Shown: positions 1-8,480 of the stretch, piece by piece | Layout of the letters: the number at the start of each line of letters is the position of its first letter | Position numbering within the stretch: the stretch's first letter is position 1 | Assembly: GCA_937952085.1 (NCBI GenBank) | Contig: CALFYQ010000374.1 | Span: forward strand, 1 to 14,870 | Length of the DNA stretch: 14,870 nt | Origin: an uncultured Paracoccaceae bacterium | GTDB taxonomy: Bacteria > Pseudomonadota > Alphaproteobacteria > Rhodobacterales > Rhodobacteraceae | Direction: 5' to 3' | Translations under genes and position numbers: made by a program | The notes under the pieces: generated by a model | The model's database searches: none | Told to the model about the DNA's origin: nothing | What the model saw: only the letters and a program-made list of their open reading frames with translations

Positions 1-3000
1 GTCGCGTCGTTCATCGCGCCGCCGAAATTCTCCTTCATGTAGAGCTTCGGCGTTTCCGGGTTCGTTACATCTAGGATGACGAGGCCCTCGGCGCCCGCGG
101 CGATATAGGCGTGCGAGCGCGCGACATGGAGGTTCCGCGCATCGGAGATCGGGAAGAAGGCGCCCTCGACGATCTGCGGATCCCACTGGTTGGTGACGTC
201 GACCACCTGCATCCCCTTGTCGGTGGTGACGAAAAGATAGCGGAACATGTGGTCGACATAGCGCGCGCCGGGGAGCGGGATCGTGGTGACGAGTTTCGGC
301 TCCAGCGGCTTGTCGATGTTCACCACGGCGACGCCCGAGGGCACCGTGATGTAGACGTATTCGCCCCGGACGATGAGGTAGGAGGCGCCGTCGAGCGCGC
401 CGCCCGGATTGAAGGTCACCGCCCGCTCGATGAAGTTGTTGCGCGGCTCGCCGTCCTGGAAGGTGTCGCTCTCGAAGAGGATCAGTCCCTCCTCGGCGTC
501 GCTGACATAGGCGTAGCGATAGAGCGGGTGGAAGGGCTGCTCGAGGTTCGTCTTGAACATCAGCTCGGGCCCGTACTTCTCCTGCCGGGAGGGCAGGATC
601 GCCTGCTCGGTCGGCAGGGCGACGCAGGTGGCGCGCCTGGTGTCGATATGCGCGTCGTGGCCGAGCGGGCTGAAGGGCGCCGAGAGGATCCGGTCCGAGA
701 TGCCCTTGTTGGCGATCGAGGCGACGTCATAGACCTGCACGCCGTCGCCCTGCGAGGCGTAGAGATACTCTCCGCGCAGCTGGAGGCAGCTCACCGTGCC
801 GGGCGTCGACTGGCTCGAGACCATGTTCTTCTCGTCCCAGGCCAGCTGCTTGTTGCGGGCCTGCATCATCTTCCAGTCGTCCGGATAGGCGTATTTGTGC
901 AGGTACGAGCCGTAGACGGCCTGCGGCTCCTCCCATTCGGTGACGCGGACGGCCTGGATGCCGCCTTCCTCGCCGATGAAGGCATGGTGGCCGACGAAGT
1001 CGATGAAGTTGGTCCCGAGGATCAGCAACTGCGCGATGATCGCGTTGTTGTCGTTCTGCTCGGAGATGTGGCAGTCGGTGCAGGTCTTCGTCTCTTCCTT
1101 CCGCACCGTGTGCGGGAAGTGCGGCGCGAGCGCCTGGGAGGAATAGCCGGCCGCCGAGACGGGCGGCTGCTGGACGTAGATCCGCTCGCGGTTGATGTTG
1201 GTCGAGGAGAGAACGAGCGCCGAGGAGGAGCGGATCGGCGCGATCTCGCCGCCCTTCACCGGGCCGTGCTTGCCGAGCTGGAAGATCTGGTCGCGCGCCA
1301 CCTGCGGGTTGTAGGAGGCCCAGTTTCTTGTCTCGCCGCCCTCGTAGTGGTGCCGCTCGGTCTTCCAGTTCGCCTCGATCGGCAGGTGGCAGCCGCCGCA
1401 GGACGTGGTCCAGGAGGTGTGGCAGGCGAAGCAGGCCATCTCCTCGTCGTCATGCGCGAGGTCGCCCATCTCGCCGGGGCCCCAGTTCTGCGTCGTGTCG
1501 CTGGCGCCGGAGAACCGGCCCATCAGCTTCGCCCGCGCCGCCTTCGCATTGTAGTCACGGCTGCCGGGTGTGACGGCGTTCTTCACCAGCGAGACTTCCC
1601 ATTCGAGGCCGGGATTCACGATCGAGCGCTGGATCAGCTTGTTGCCGTACCATTCGAAGCGGCGCTGGCCGTCCGGGTTGCGGAGGAGCGTCAGGTCCTG
1701 CCCGCCGGGCCGCGCGGCCGGGCCGCTCGTGCGGAGCGTCGGGAAGGCGCGTACGGTGCCGTGGCAGTCTCGGCAGCGGATCTCCACCGCCTGCGCCACC
1801 TCGCCGTGCATGTAGCCGTTGCCGTGGGCGTCCTGGCCGAAATGGCAGTCCACGCAATGCATGCCCTTCTCGGCATGGATCGAGTTCATGTGGACGGCCT
1901 TCTCGAACTTCTTCGGATCGTCGTTCGAGACGACGCGGCCCTTGGCGTCGAGCAGGTCGCCCTCGCGGTTGCGCTTGAAGATGGCGCGGAAGTTCCAGCC
2001 GTGGCCGTGGTAATCGGCGAACTGGGTGTCCTTCGCCTGCGGGTTGATGTTGGTCCAGACCTCTTCGAGGAAGGCGAGGTCGGCCCATTTGCCGCCGGCT
2101 GCGGCGGCCTCGGGGTTGCGGTCGAGGATCTCCCGCATCCGGCCCCAGGGGCCGTAGACCTCGTCGTCATGGCCGCCGGCCTCGCCATGGCCGCCTTCGC
2201 CGTGCTCGCCTTCGGGGGAGTGGAAGTAGGCGCGGGTGGCGACCTTCTCTTCCTTGCGGCGCTTCTGGCCGATGTCGCGGCGGCCGCGATCCACCTGCTT
2301 CTCGGGCCACATCAGCGGCGCGTCGGACTCGTAGTCCCACATCGTGTAGCCGAGATAGGTGTTCACGAACATGTTCGGCTGGTGCATATGGCAGGACATG
2401 CACTGCGAGGTCGGGATCGCGTTCGAGAAGACGTGGCGGAGCGGGTGCCCCTTCTCGCCCTTCATCTCGGGGATCTGCTCGCCGTTGATCGCCGGGTCGA
2501 CGGTGATCGTCTGGCCCTTGTTGCCGTACTTCGCGTACTGACCCGAACTCACCCATTCCCGGTCGTTCGCATAGGGCACGTGGCAGGCGGAGCAGCCGGA
2601 GCTTCGATAGTCGCCCGGCTGGTCGTTGGTGCCCCAGAACCAGGTATGCGGGTCGTTCAGGCGGGTCTTGTGGATGTTGAGGACGGGAATGGCGACGCGG
2701 ATGCCGGTCGCGTTGCCGCGGTTCGACTGCCGGATGTCGGGCCGGCCCGGCTCCTCGAGGCGCTGGAGCTGGCCGAGCGCGTTGGGCAGGCCGATCTCGG
2801 GGAACTGGGTGATGATGTTGCGCCCGCCCCGTTCGAACACGCGGAAGACGTCGGCCGCCGGAAGCACCTCCCAGGCCGGCATCGGGTAGAGTTTCGGCAG
2901 GATGCCGCGCGCCTCCATCGCCGGGGTGACGGCGACCGGGCTGTCGAGCACCGCCGGCTCGCCATCGCGCGTATAGGCCTCGCCGAGGACATAGCGCTTG

Positions 3001-3572
3001 AAGGGCAGGATGCCGTTGTTGTAAGCCGCGCCGCCCCAGAGCATCGCCGAGGTCGCCATCAGCGAGCGCTCCGCGGCCTGGATCTGCGGCATGTGGCAGG
3101 CCCCGCATCCTTCGCGGACAACGCGGTAGTCGGCCGGGTTCACGAAGCGGATGAATTCCGGGCTTTCCCGCATCGTGAGCGTGTAGCTCCGCTTCGGGTT
3201 GGCCGAGGTCGGCCAGTGCCAGGCCTGCGGATAGCGCGGCAGGACATGCGCCGCCTCAAGCGCGGCGTTGTAGCCGTGCGAGCCGGGCTTGTCGGCCTTG
3301 TCGCGGAAGACGTCCGCCTGGCCGCCATGGCAGTCGGTGCAGCCGATCGCGAGGCCGTCGCCGGTGTGCATGGTCGTCGAGTCGGTCGTCTCGTGGCAGG
3401 TCATGCAGCCGGCGGATTTCTGCGCCACGTCGGCCGGCGTCTGGCCATAGGGCGCCGGCGGATAGACCGGATAGTTCCGCTCGACCGGCTTCTCGCCGCC
3501 CGCGGCCCATGCGCCGGCCGCGGAAAGGCCGATCAGCGCGGCGAGGACGGGGGCGATGGGGAACCGGAGCAT
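1..3572 (-). CDS. Exported decaheme c-type cytochrome with C-terminal LVIVD-type beta-propeller (3' end outside window)
   Basis: The frame is open for 1190 codons from ATG 3572 to the window edge, with no stop, so the C-terminus is missing. Residues 1-24 form a signal peptide (Arg near the N-terminus, hydrophobic core, Ala-rich end). Ten CxxCH heme sites begin at Cys56, 78, 156, 327, 391, 573, 600, 714, 725 and 831, all in one frame, so no frameshift is present. From about residue 865 there are no more hemes. Instead there are repeats of the form aromatic-x-aromatic-V/A...G-(L/V)-x-(L/V)-(L/V/F)-(D/N) followed by N-P-x-x-P-K, as in LVIVD-repeat propellers. A His/Glu/Gly-rich stretch lies at about 451-470. 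Inferred role: terminal or surface electron transfer partner of the beta-barrel encoded 7 nt upstream. Whether it faces the periplasm or the outside is not decidable here. The fold calls are from motif pattern only. Confidence 0.9.
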   Translation of the reverse strand, partial: MLRFPIAPVLAALIGLSAAGAWAAGGEKPVERNYPVYPPAPYGQTPADVAQKSAGCMTCHETTDSTTMHTGDGLAIGCTDCHGGQADVFRDKADKPGSHGYNAALEAAHVLPRYPQAWHWPTSANPKRSYTLTMRESPEFIRFVNPADYRVVREGCGACHMPQIQAAERSLMATSAMLWGGAAYNNGILPFKRYVLGEAYTRDGEPAVLDSPVAVTPAMEARGILPKLYPMPAWEVLPAADVFRVFERGGRNIITQFPEIGLPNALGQLQRLEEPGRPDIRQSNRGNATGIRVAIPVLNIHKTRLNDPHTWFWGTNDQPGDYRSSGCSACHVPYANDREWVSSGQYAKYGNKGQTITVDPAINGEQIPEMKGEKGHPLRHVFSNAIPTSQCMSCHMHQPNMFVNTYLGYTMWDYESDAPLMWPEKQVDRGRRDIGQKRRKEEKVATRAYFHSPEGEHGEGGHGEAGGHDDEVYGPWGRMREILDRNPEAAAAGGKWADLAFLEEVWTNINPQAKDTQFADYHGHGWNFRAIFKRNREGDLLDAKGRVVSNDDPKKFEKAVHMNSIHAEKGMHCVDCHFGQDAHGNGYMHGEVAQAVEIRCRDCHGTVRAFPTLRTSGPAARPGGQDLTLLRNPDGQRRFEWYGNKLIQRSIVNPGLEWEVSLVKNAVTPGSRDYNAKAARAKLMGRFSGASDTTQNWGPGEMGDLAHDDEEMACFACHTSWTTSCGGCHLPIEANWKTERHHYEGGETRNWASYNPQVARDQIFQLGKHGPVKGGEIAPIRSSSALVLSSTNINRERIYVQQPPVSAAGYSSQALAPHFPHTVRKEETKTCTDCHISEQNDNNAIIAQLLILGTNFIDFVGHHAFIGEEGGIQAVRVTEWEEPQAVYGSYLHKYAYPDDWKMMQARNKQLAWDEKNMVSSQSTPGTVSCLQLRGEYLYASQGDGVQVYDVASIANKGISDRILSAPFSPLGHDAHIDTRRATCVALPTEQAILPSRQEKYGPELMFKTNLEQPFHPLYRYAYVSDAEEGLILFESDTFQDGEPRNNFIERAVTFNPGGALDGASYLIVRGEYVYITVPSGVAVVNIDKPLEPKLVTTIPLPGARYVDHMFRYLFVTTDKGMQVVDVTNQWDPQIVEGAFFPISDARNLHVARSHAYIAAGAEGLVILDVTNPETPKLYMKENFGGAMNDA

Positions 3573-3579
3573 GGCCGCC

Positions 3580-5811
3580 TCAATAGGTGAGAATGACGTT
3601 CGCGAGGACGGAGTAGTACATGTCCCGCTCGCCTCTTGCCGCGTAGAGGTCGTTGAAGCCTTCGCCGGGGATCAGCGCCGCGCCGGAAAGCCGGACCACG
3701 AAGTTCTGCGTCTGGAACGGCCGCCAGATCGCCGCCACCGAGAGGTCGAGGCCGATGTCGTTGCTGATCGATCCCTGGTTCCGGAGCGCCTCCAGCGAGG
3801 AGGTGTCGTCGAACCACATGTAGTTGGCGTTGCCAGACAGGCGGAACTCGGGCGTCAGGTCGAAATCGGCGCCGAGGCCGACGAGGATGATGCCCGGGTT
3901 CACGAAGTTCGACTGGCCATGCTCCTTGTTCGGCCGCAGCGACGGGATGATCGCGTTGCGCGAGGAGAGGCCGACGCCGGAGCCGCCGATCAGCGGGATC
4001 TGCTGGCGGATCCAGTAGGAGGTGTCGCCGCCGGCGAATTGCGGGTTCTCGAAGATCGCGTCGAAGGCGGTGTTGGTGTTGTCGTTCGGGTCGCCGTCGC
4101 CGCTCGAATAGAGGGCGGAGAGCCGCCAGCGGGCCCAGTCGAAATCCCGGCTGAGCTCGGCCGCGGCGAAGAAGGCGGAGATATTCGCGTCCTGCCCGGT
4201 GAACGGGTTCCGGTCGTCGCCGAAGGCGTAGTAGGCGGAGCCGGTGAGGTTGTACTCGCCGATCCGGCCGTCGACGTTGTAGCCGAGATAGAAGACGTCG
4301 TAGTTCCGTCCCTGCTGGGTGCCGAAGGGGAACGGCCGGGCGAGGAAGTTGTTGTCGTCGAAGAAGCGGTCGTCGCCTTCCCGGTTTCGGTTGTAGACCG
4401 CCGTCACCTGACTGGTGAGGCCCAGCATCGGGAAGTCCTGCCGATAGACATTGGCGACGAAGATGTCGTCCTCGCGCGGGTCCTGGAACGGGTCGTTCAG
4501 ACCCGAGTTCGTGTCCTTCTCCAGCCGGCGGAACCAGGCGAGGTTATACTGCCAGAGGTTGTTGTCCCAGTTGCCGAAGAAGCGGAAGCCGAGCTGGCTG
4601 TCCTGAAACAGGAAACCGCGGAAATCGCTCGAGAAGGGCTGAATGCCGGCGCGCACCGAGTAGAAGTCATAGCGGTCGGTGATGTTCGCGACGTGGTAGT
4701 CGACGAAGAGCTCGATGATCCCGTAATGGTGATCGAAGCGCGCCGTGCCCGCGCCCGGATCGGCGCGGAGCACCCGGCGCTCCTGCACGTCGGCGTAGTT
4801 GGCGTTGAGCACGCCGGTGTAGCGGAACTCGATGTCCTGCGGCCGGAACGCTGTGTCGCCGTTCACCAGGCTGAAGCCGTGGATGAAGTTCTGGTTGAAG
4901 ATGTACTGGTCGGGCTTGCCGAAGATGTCGTTCGTGTTGGAGCGCGCCGTCGTCTGCACGCCGGTCGGCGTCGGGAAGCTGCGCGGCTCGAACACCGTGT
5001 CGGAGATGCCGAGCAGGATGAGGAAGCAGTTCGTCTCGCTCTCGCCGAGGATCGGCTCGAGGAAGGGGAAGCAGCTTCCATCCCAGATCGGCTTGTCGCC
5101 CTTCAGGGTGTTCTGGTCGTAGGGGTCGAGCGGGTTTTCCTTGATGAGGCCGAGCGTGTCGACGAGGCGCCAGCGGTCAGGAATGGCGAGGAAATCGTCC
5201 GGCCCGGCGGCCCGCGGCGGGGGCAGGGGGATCGCGGTCGGGTCGATATAGGGCTCGGGCTCGGGCGGGATCGGCGTAACGCCGACGGCCTGGCGGCCGC
5301 GCTGGAGCCGCGGCTGACCGTCGTCGCCTTCGCCGGTCAGAAGCACGCGGTCGTTCAGGAGGAAGCCGCCGGGGCGCAGTCGCGGGCCGGGCTCTCCGGC
5401 GCCGGGCGAGGGCAGGTTGGTCTGCTCCATGCCGGAGGAATCCGGCGTCCTGCGCCATTCGCTGTCGACCTGCGGCGCCGCGCCGCCGTCGGCGGGAACG
5501 CCCGAGACGGTCGGCGAGGCGGCCTGTTCGGAGCCGGGAAGCTGCCGGCCCTCGACGCCGGCGGGCCGCTCTCGCCCCTCGTCATCGACGATGGCGGGGT
5601 CGCGCTCGACCGGCGCCGGCACGTTCTCAGGCACGTTCTGGCGCGGATCAGGCTGCTGGTTCCGCCGCAGCACCTGGGAGAAGACGAAGTGCTCCCTCGC
5701 ATCGTCGAGCGGCGCCGTGGACAGACGGATCTCCTCGGCCTCCAGCGGGGCCGCGACGCCCACGGCGAAGGCGGTTGCGAGAAGGGCGGCTCGGGCTCGA
5801 CGCTCAGTCAT
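3580..5811 (-). CDS. Large outer-membrane beta-barrel protein, probable partner of the multiheme cytochrome
   Basis: The protein has 743 residues. ATG 5811 is chosen because a GAGGGAG ribosome site lies 7 nt before it and a clear signal peptide follows, with cleavage near Ala-Glu-Ala at about residue 25. The in-frame ATG at 5904 would run back into the lipoprotein gene. Residues about 45-210 are Pro/Glu/Gly-rich and look disordered. From about 215 to the end there are many alternating polar/aromatic strands, Asn/Asp-rich loops and a C-terminal Leu-Thr-Tyr, as expected for a BAM-inserted barrel. There is no CxxCH and no N-terminal CxxC, so it is not an obvious MtrB/PioB. The barrel part, about 530 residues, is long enough for more than 20 strands. 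It lies 28 nt after the lipoprotein gene and 7 nt before the decaheme gene, so all three are probably co-translated. Inferred role: outer-membrane sheath or pore for electron transfer. A substrate porin is the alternative. Confidence 0.82.
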   Translation of the reverse strand: MTERRARAALLATAFAVGVAAPLEAEEIRLSTAPLDDAREHFVFSQVLRRNQQPDPRQNVPENVPAPVERDPAIVDDEGRERPAGVEGRQLPGSEQAASPTVSGVPADGGAAPQVDSEWRRTPDSSGMEQTNLPSPGAGEPGPRLRPGGFLLNDRVLLTGEGDDGQPRLQRGRQAVGVTPIPPEPEPYIDPTAIPLPPPRAAGPDDFLAIPDRWRLVDTLGLIKENPLDPYDQNTLKGDKPIWDGSCFPFLEPILGESETNCFLILLGISDTVFEPRSFPTPTGVQTTARSNTNDIFGKPDQYIFNQNFIHGFSLVNGDTAFRPQDIEFRYTGVLNANYADVQERRVLRADPGAGTARFDHHYGIIELFVDYHVANITDRYDFYSVRAGIQPFSSDFRGFLFQDSQLGFRFFGNWDNNLWQYNLAWFRRLEKDTNSGLNDPFQDPREDDIFVANVYRQDFPMLGLTSQVTAVYNRNREGDDRFFDDNNFLARPFPFGTQQGRNYDVFYLGYNVDGRIGEYNLTGSAYYAFGDDRNPFTGQDANISAFFAAAELSRDFDWARWRLSALYSSGDGDPNDNTNTAFDAIFENPQFAGGDTSYWIRQQIPLIGGSGVGLSSRNAIIPSLRPNKEHGQSNFVNPGIILVGLGADFDLTPEFRLSGNANYMWFDDTSSLEALRNQGSISNDIGLDLSVAAIWRPFQTQNFVVRLSGAALIPGEGFNDLYAARGERDMYYSVLANVILTY

Positions 5812-5818
5812 CGTTTGG

Positions 5819-5825
5819 CTCCCTC
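5819..5825 (-). promoter_or_regulatory. Ribosome binding site deciding the beta-barrel start
   Basis: GAGGGAG on the minus strand lies 7 nt before ATG 5811. It supports this start over the upstream in-frame ATG at 5904, whose product would lack an N-terminal signal peptide. Confidence 0.7.
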
Positions 5826-5839
5826 GCGGCGCATGGGGG

Positions 5840-8023
5840 TCAAAGCACGCGGCACGGGTTCTGCACGTCGCTGTTGATGAAGGGGCGGAACGGGCAGCTG
5901 ACATAGCGCAGGCGGTTTCCGCCGCCCTGCGCCGGGATCACAGTGTCGGAACGCATCGCCTCGGGCGCATGGCCGAGCCCGTTGCCGACGACGAGGCCGG
6001 CGCGGCGCAGGCCGAGCGAGGATATCATGTCGTCCTGGTCGATGCCGTCGCCGGAGACGCCAATGCCGCCGATCAGGAGGCCGTTCCGGTAGATCGGCAC
6101 CGAGCCGGCGAAGATCTGCGCGCCGTTGGCGAGCGGCGGCCGCGGGAACGCGAGCGCGTCGCGCGGGCCGAGGCCGGAGCAGCCGACGGCCGTATCGTTG
6201 CCGAGGCCGAGGATGAAGAATACGTGCGTCAGGATGTTGCCGCCGATCAAGTCGAACTGGAGGCCGGTCGAGAAGGGCGACCAGTTCTGCGTCGGATCGG
6301 GCGAGTTGAAGGGGCGCGAGAACGGGCCGTTCGGGCTCGGCGCGCCGCTCTGCTCCTCTTGCACGCCATCGGGGAAGAACGGCCGGGAGAGGTTGCCGTT
6401 GCCGCGGTCGGAGAAGGCGATGGCGCCGTTGAGGACGTTGTTGCCGCCGATGAACTGCCGCGCCGCCGTCACGTAGCTCTGGAGCGGCGGGATGGTGACG
6501 TTCTGCAGCGCGTTGCCCGCGAGCGGGTTCGGCACCTGGACGGTCGCCCCGGCGACGCCGCCGAGCTCCACGCCCGCGGTGGCGGACGAGAAGAACATGG
6601 CGGTCCGCGCCTTCTGGAGCGACACGTCCGTGCCGAAGATCGGGCCGTCCGGCGTCCGGGCCACGCCGAGGATCGCGCCGTTCGTGTCGACGATCGAGAC
6701 CGTGACCTGGATGCGGGAGTTCAGCGGCTGGCGGATCTGCGCGCGGCCGGCGAGCGCGACGCCAAGGGCCTCGTCGATCAGCTGCGTCACCTCGCGGCGG
6801 GTCAGCCGGTTGGCGGCGTTGCCGCCGGGCGTGTCGGTCGCCGCGCGGGGCGAGAAGCGCGGATTGCCGTTCCCATCCACTAGAACATAGGCGCTCTCGC
6901 TCTCGAACGGGCTGCCGCCGGCGAGGGTCGACGCCGGAACGTAGCCGGAGGCGGGGTCGCCATAGGCGGTGCCGGGCAGCACGTCCGCCGCGGTGCCGGT
7001 CGGCGCATTGTAGTAGCCGTTGACCGCGATCAGCGTCCCCTGCGACCCGAGGATCGAAGCGAAGCTCGGCGCGACGGCCGGGTTCGAGCGGAGCCGGTCG
7101 GTGTCGTCGACCGTGTCGGTGTAGCGGAGCGTGTTGCCCTCGACGGTGATCCGCGGCGCCATGATGTTGGCGGGCGGCTCGAAGCCGACCGTGCCTGCAA
7201 GGGCGATCAGCTCGTCCACCATCTGCGCGTCGGTGTCGATGTCGGTGACGCGGAGATCGAGCCCGTAGATCCCGTCCGCGATCACGCCGATGCCGCCGAC
7301 ATGGACGCCGTTCTTGTAGATCGGCAGGCCGCCCGGGTCGGCCGCGAGGCCGAGCGGCGAGCGGCGCGGCCCGACGGTGGAGCCCACCACCGTGCCCGCT
7401 CCGTTGTCGGAGGCGAAGCGGGTCGAGAGGTCGGAGCAGGGAAGCTGGCTGAACTGCACGCCGAAGAGCGGGCCGCCGGCCGCGAAGCTCTGTTCCGGGT
7501 TGAAGTTCTCCTGAACGATCTGGCTCGCCGTCCGCGTCGTGAAAGCGTTGCCGTTCGAGGAGAGATAGGCCCCGGTGACGGCCTTGGCGATGGCGCCGAC
7601 CGGCGCCGCGCCCGGAATCACCAGCCCGTCGAGGCCGGAGCCGGCGGCGCCGACGAGAACGTCGCCCTGGAGCGGGCCCTGGTCGATGGTGCGGGGCACC
7701 TCGGCGATGGCCGAGAGCTGCGCCGGCGCGCCGTTCATCTGGAAGACGGCGAGCACGTTGCCGACCCGGTCCACCACCGCGATGGCGGCGGGCATGCCCT
7801 GCGCGTTCGCCTCCTGCACCGCCTGGGCGATGATCTGCTGCACGTCGGCGCTGGTGAGCGAGACGAGGGGCGGGAAGTCGATCAGTCCGGTGAAGCGGGT
7901 GCCGGGCTGCGGCGTCGCGCCGTCGTCGCTGCCGGTCTCGGCGCCGCCGCAGGCCGCAAGAAGGCCGAGCGCGGCGAGGCCGGTGACGCCGAAACGGAGG
8001 GCGGTTCGGAAAGTCATGGTCAT
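5840..8023 (-). CDS. Lipoprotein with two tandem GlcG/HbpS-type (heme-binding family) domains
   Basis: The protein has 727 residues. A type II signal peptide ends in lipobox Leu22-Ala-Ala-Cys25, followed by Gly26 with no Asp at +2, consistent with outer-membrane sorting. Two related halves are seen. The first (about 56-280) has a Val-Val-Asp-x-x-Gly-Asn element at 83-89 and the motif LPIYKNGVHVGGIGV at 233-247. The second (about 406-675) has Ile-Val-Asp-x-x-Gly at 444-449, a Lys-Ala-Arg-Thr-Ala element at 471-475 and VPIYRNGLLIGGIGVSGDG at 642-660. These are hallmarks of the GlcG/HbpS family, some members of which bind or sense heme. The second half carries a Pro/Asn-rich insert at about 540-585. 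ATG 8023 overlaps the upstream stop as ATGA. ATG 8017 is a possible alternative start with better ribosome-site spacing. Its role in the cluster is inferred only: heme handling, or docking on the periplasmic face of the outer membrane. Confidence 0.82.
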   Translation of the reverse strand: MTMTFRTALRFGVTGLAALGLLAACGGAETGSDDGATPQPGTRFTGLIDFPPLVSLTSADVQQIIAQAVQEANAQGMPAAIAVVDRVGNVLAVFQMNGAPAQLSAIAEVPRTIDQGPLQGDVLVGAAGSGLDGLVIPGAAPVGAIAKAVTGAYLSSNGNAFTTRTASQIVQENFNPEQSFAAGGPLFGVQFSQLPCSDLSTRFASDNGAGTVVGSTVGPRRSPLGLAADPGGLPIYKNGVHVGGIGVIADGIYGLDLRVTDIDTDAQMVDELIALAGTVGFEPPANIMAPRITVEGNTLRYTDTVDDTDRLRSNPAVAPSFASILGSQGTLIAVNGYYNAPTGTAADVLPGTAYGDPASGYVPASTLAGGSPFESESAYVLVDGNGNPRFSPRAATDTPGGNAANRLTRREVTQLIDEALGVALAGRAQIRQPLNSRIQVTVSIVDTNGAILGVARTPDGPIFGTDVSLQKARTAMFFSSATAGVELGGVAGATVQVPNPLAGNALQNVTIPPLQSYVTAARQFIGGNNVLNGAIAFSDRGNGNLSRPFFPDGVQEEQSGAPSPNGPFSRPFNSPDPTQNWSPFSTGLQFDLIGGNILTHVFFILGLGNDTAVGCSGLGPRDALAFPRPPLANGAQIFAGSVPIYRNGLLIGGIGVSGDGIDQDDMISSLGLRRAGLVVGNGLGHAPEAMRSDTVIPAQGGGNRLRYVSCPFRPFINSDVQNPCRVL

Positions 8024-8439
8024 TCGCTCCGCTCGGCCGCTTCGAACCATCCGTATTTCAGCCCCGCCGCCGTCCGGTAGGCGAGGGTCACGGTCATCGC
8101 GGAGACGCCTTTCGGCGGCGCCTCGAAGAGCTTGAAGACGAGATCGTCGCCTTCCTTCCGCGCGGCGGAGGGGATGAGCGAGGCGCGGTCGCCGTCCCAC
8201 TCGGTCCAGAACCCGTCCCGATCCCGCATCCAAACGGCGTTGGAGGAGGCCGGGCGGATCATCGCATAGACCTCGAGCGCCTCGTCGCCGCCGGCGTCGA
8301 TGCGCGCCTCCAGCGCGCCGCCCTTGTCGAAGGCGACCGCCGGAAGCGCGGCGCCCTCGGTCGTCAGCCGCTCCGCCGCGCCTGCCGGCGCGACCGCCAG
8401 GATCGTGGCGCAGAAGATCGCCGCCCATCCATGCCGCAT
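8020..8439 (-). CDS. Small exported protein of unknown function
   Basis: The protein has 139 residues. ATG 8439 is preferred because a strong GAGGGAGAA ribosome site precedes it and a signal peptide follows (Arg-His, hydrophobic core, cleavage near Ala-Gly-Ala-Ala at about residue 22). The frame stays open upstream to 8604, but that part overlaps the cytochrome gene. The mature part has no cysteine, is rich in Trp, Asp and Gly, and alternates in a way that suggests beta-strands, so it may be a single small beta-sandwich domain. I do not recognise the family. Its stop overlaps the start of the lipoprotein gene (ATGA), so the two are probably translationally coupled. From its position between the periplasmic decaheme protein and the lipoprotein, I infer a periplasmic accessory or assembly factor for the electron transfer complex. 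Confidence 0.75.
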   Translation of the reverse strand: MRHGWAAIFCATILAVAPAGAAERLTTEGAALPAVAFDKGGALEARIDAGGDEALEVYAMIRPASSNAVWMRDRDGFWTEWDGDRASLIPSAARKEGDDLVFKLFEAPPKGVSAMTVTLAYRTAAGLKYGWFEAAERSE

Positions 8440-8443
8440 AGGG

Positions 8444-8452
8444 TTCTCCCTC
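8444..8452 (-). promoter_or_regulatory. Ribosome binding site for the small exported protein
   Basis: GAGGGAGAA on the minus strand is followed by four bases and ATG 8439. It lies in the 41-base gap after the FHA-decaheme gene and fixes the start of the 139-residue protein. Confidence 0.65.
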
Positions 8453-8480
8453 GTCTCAGGCCGCTGCTCTTTCGGCCCGA

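Noticed and set aside
111..3590. Very long open frame on the plus strand (1159 codons), with similar ones at 3556-5877 and 11135-13510
   Set aside because: These are antisense shadows of high-GC genes. The minus-strand frames carry signal peptides, CxxCH sites and Fe-S motifs, while the plus-strand translations are Arg/Ala/Val-rich with no recognisable domain.
1..5811. Assignment of the barrel and decaheme pair as MtrB with MtrA or MtrC
   Set aside because: The barrel lacks the MtrB CxxC, the decaheme protein is over 1190 residues with widely spaced hemes and a propeller, and no lipobox is seen in it.
5812..5904. Upstream in-frame start at 5904 for the beta-barrel gene
   Set aside because: It would overlap the lipoprotein gene by 65 bases and put about 31 residues before the signal peptide. 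ATG 5811 has a ribosome site at the right distance.
8459..8477. Short inverted repeat GGCCG...CGGCC after the FHA-decaheme gene as a terminator
   Set aside because: It has only five pairs with a nine-base loop and no T run, and it lies in a 41-base gap inside what looks like one operon.
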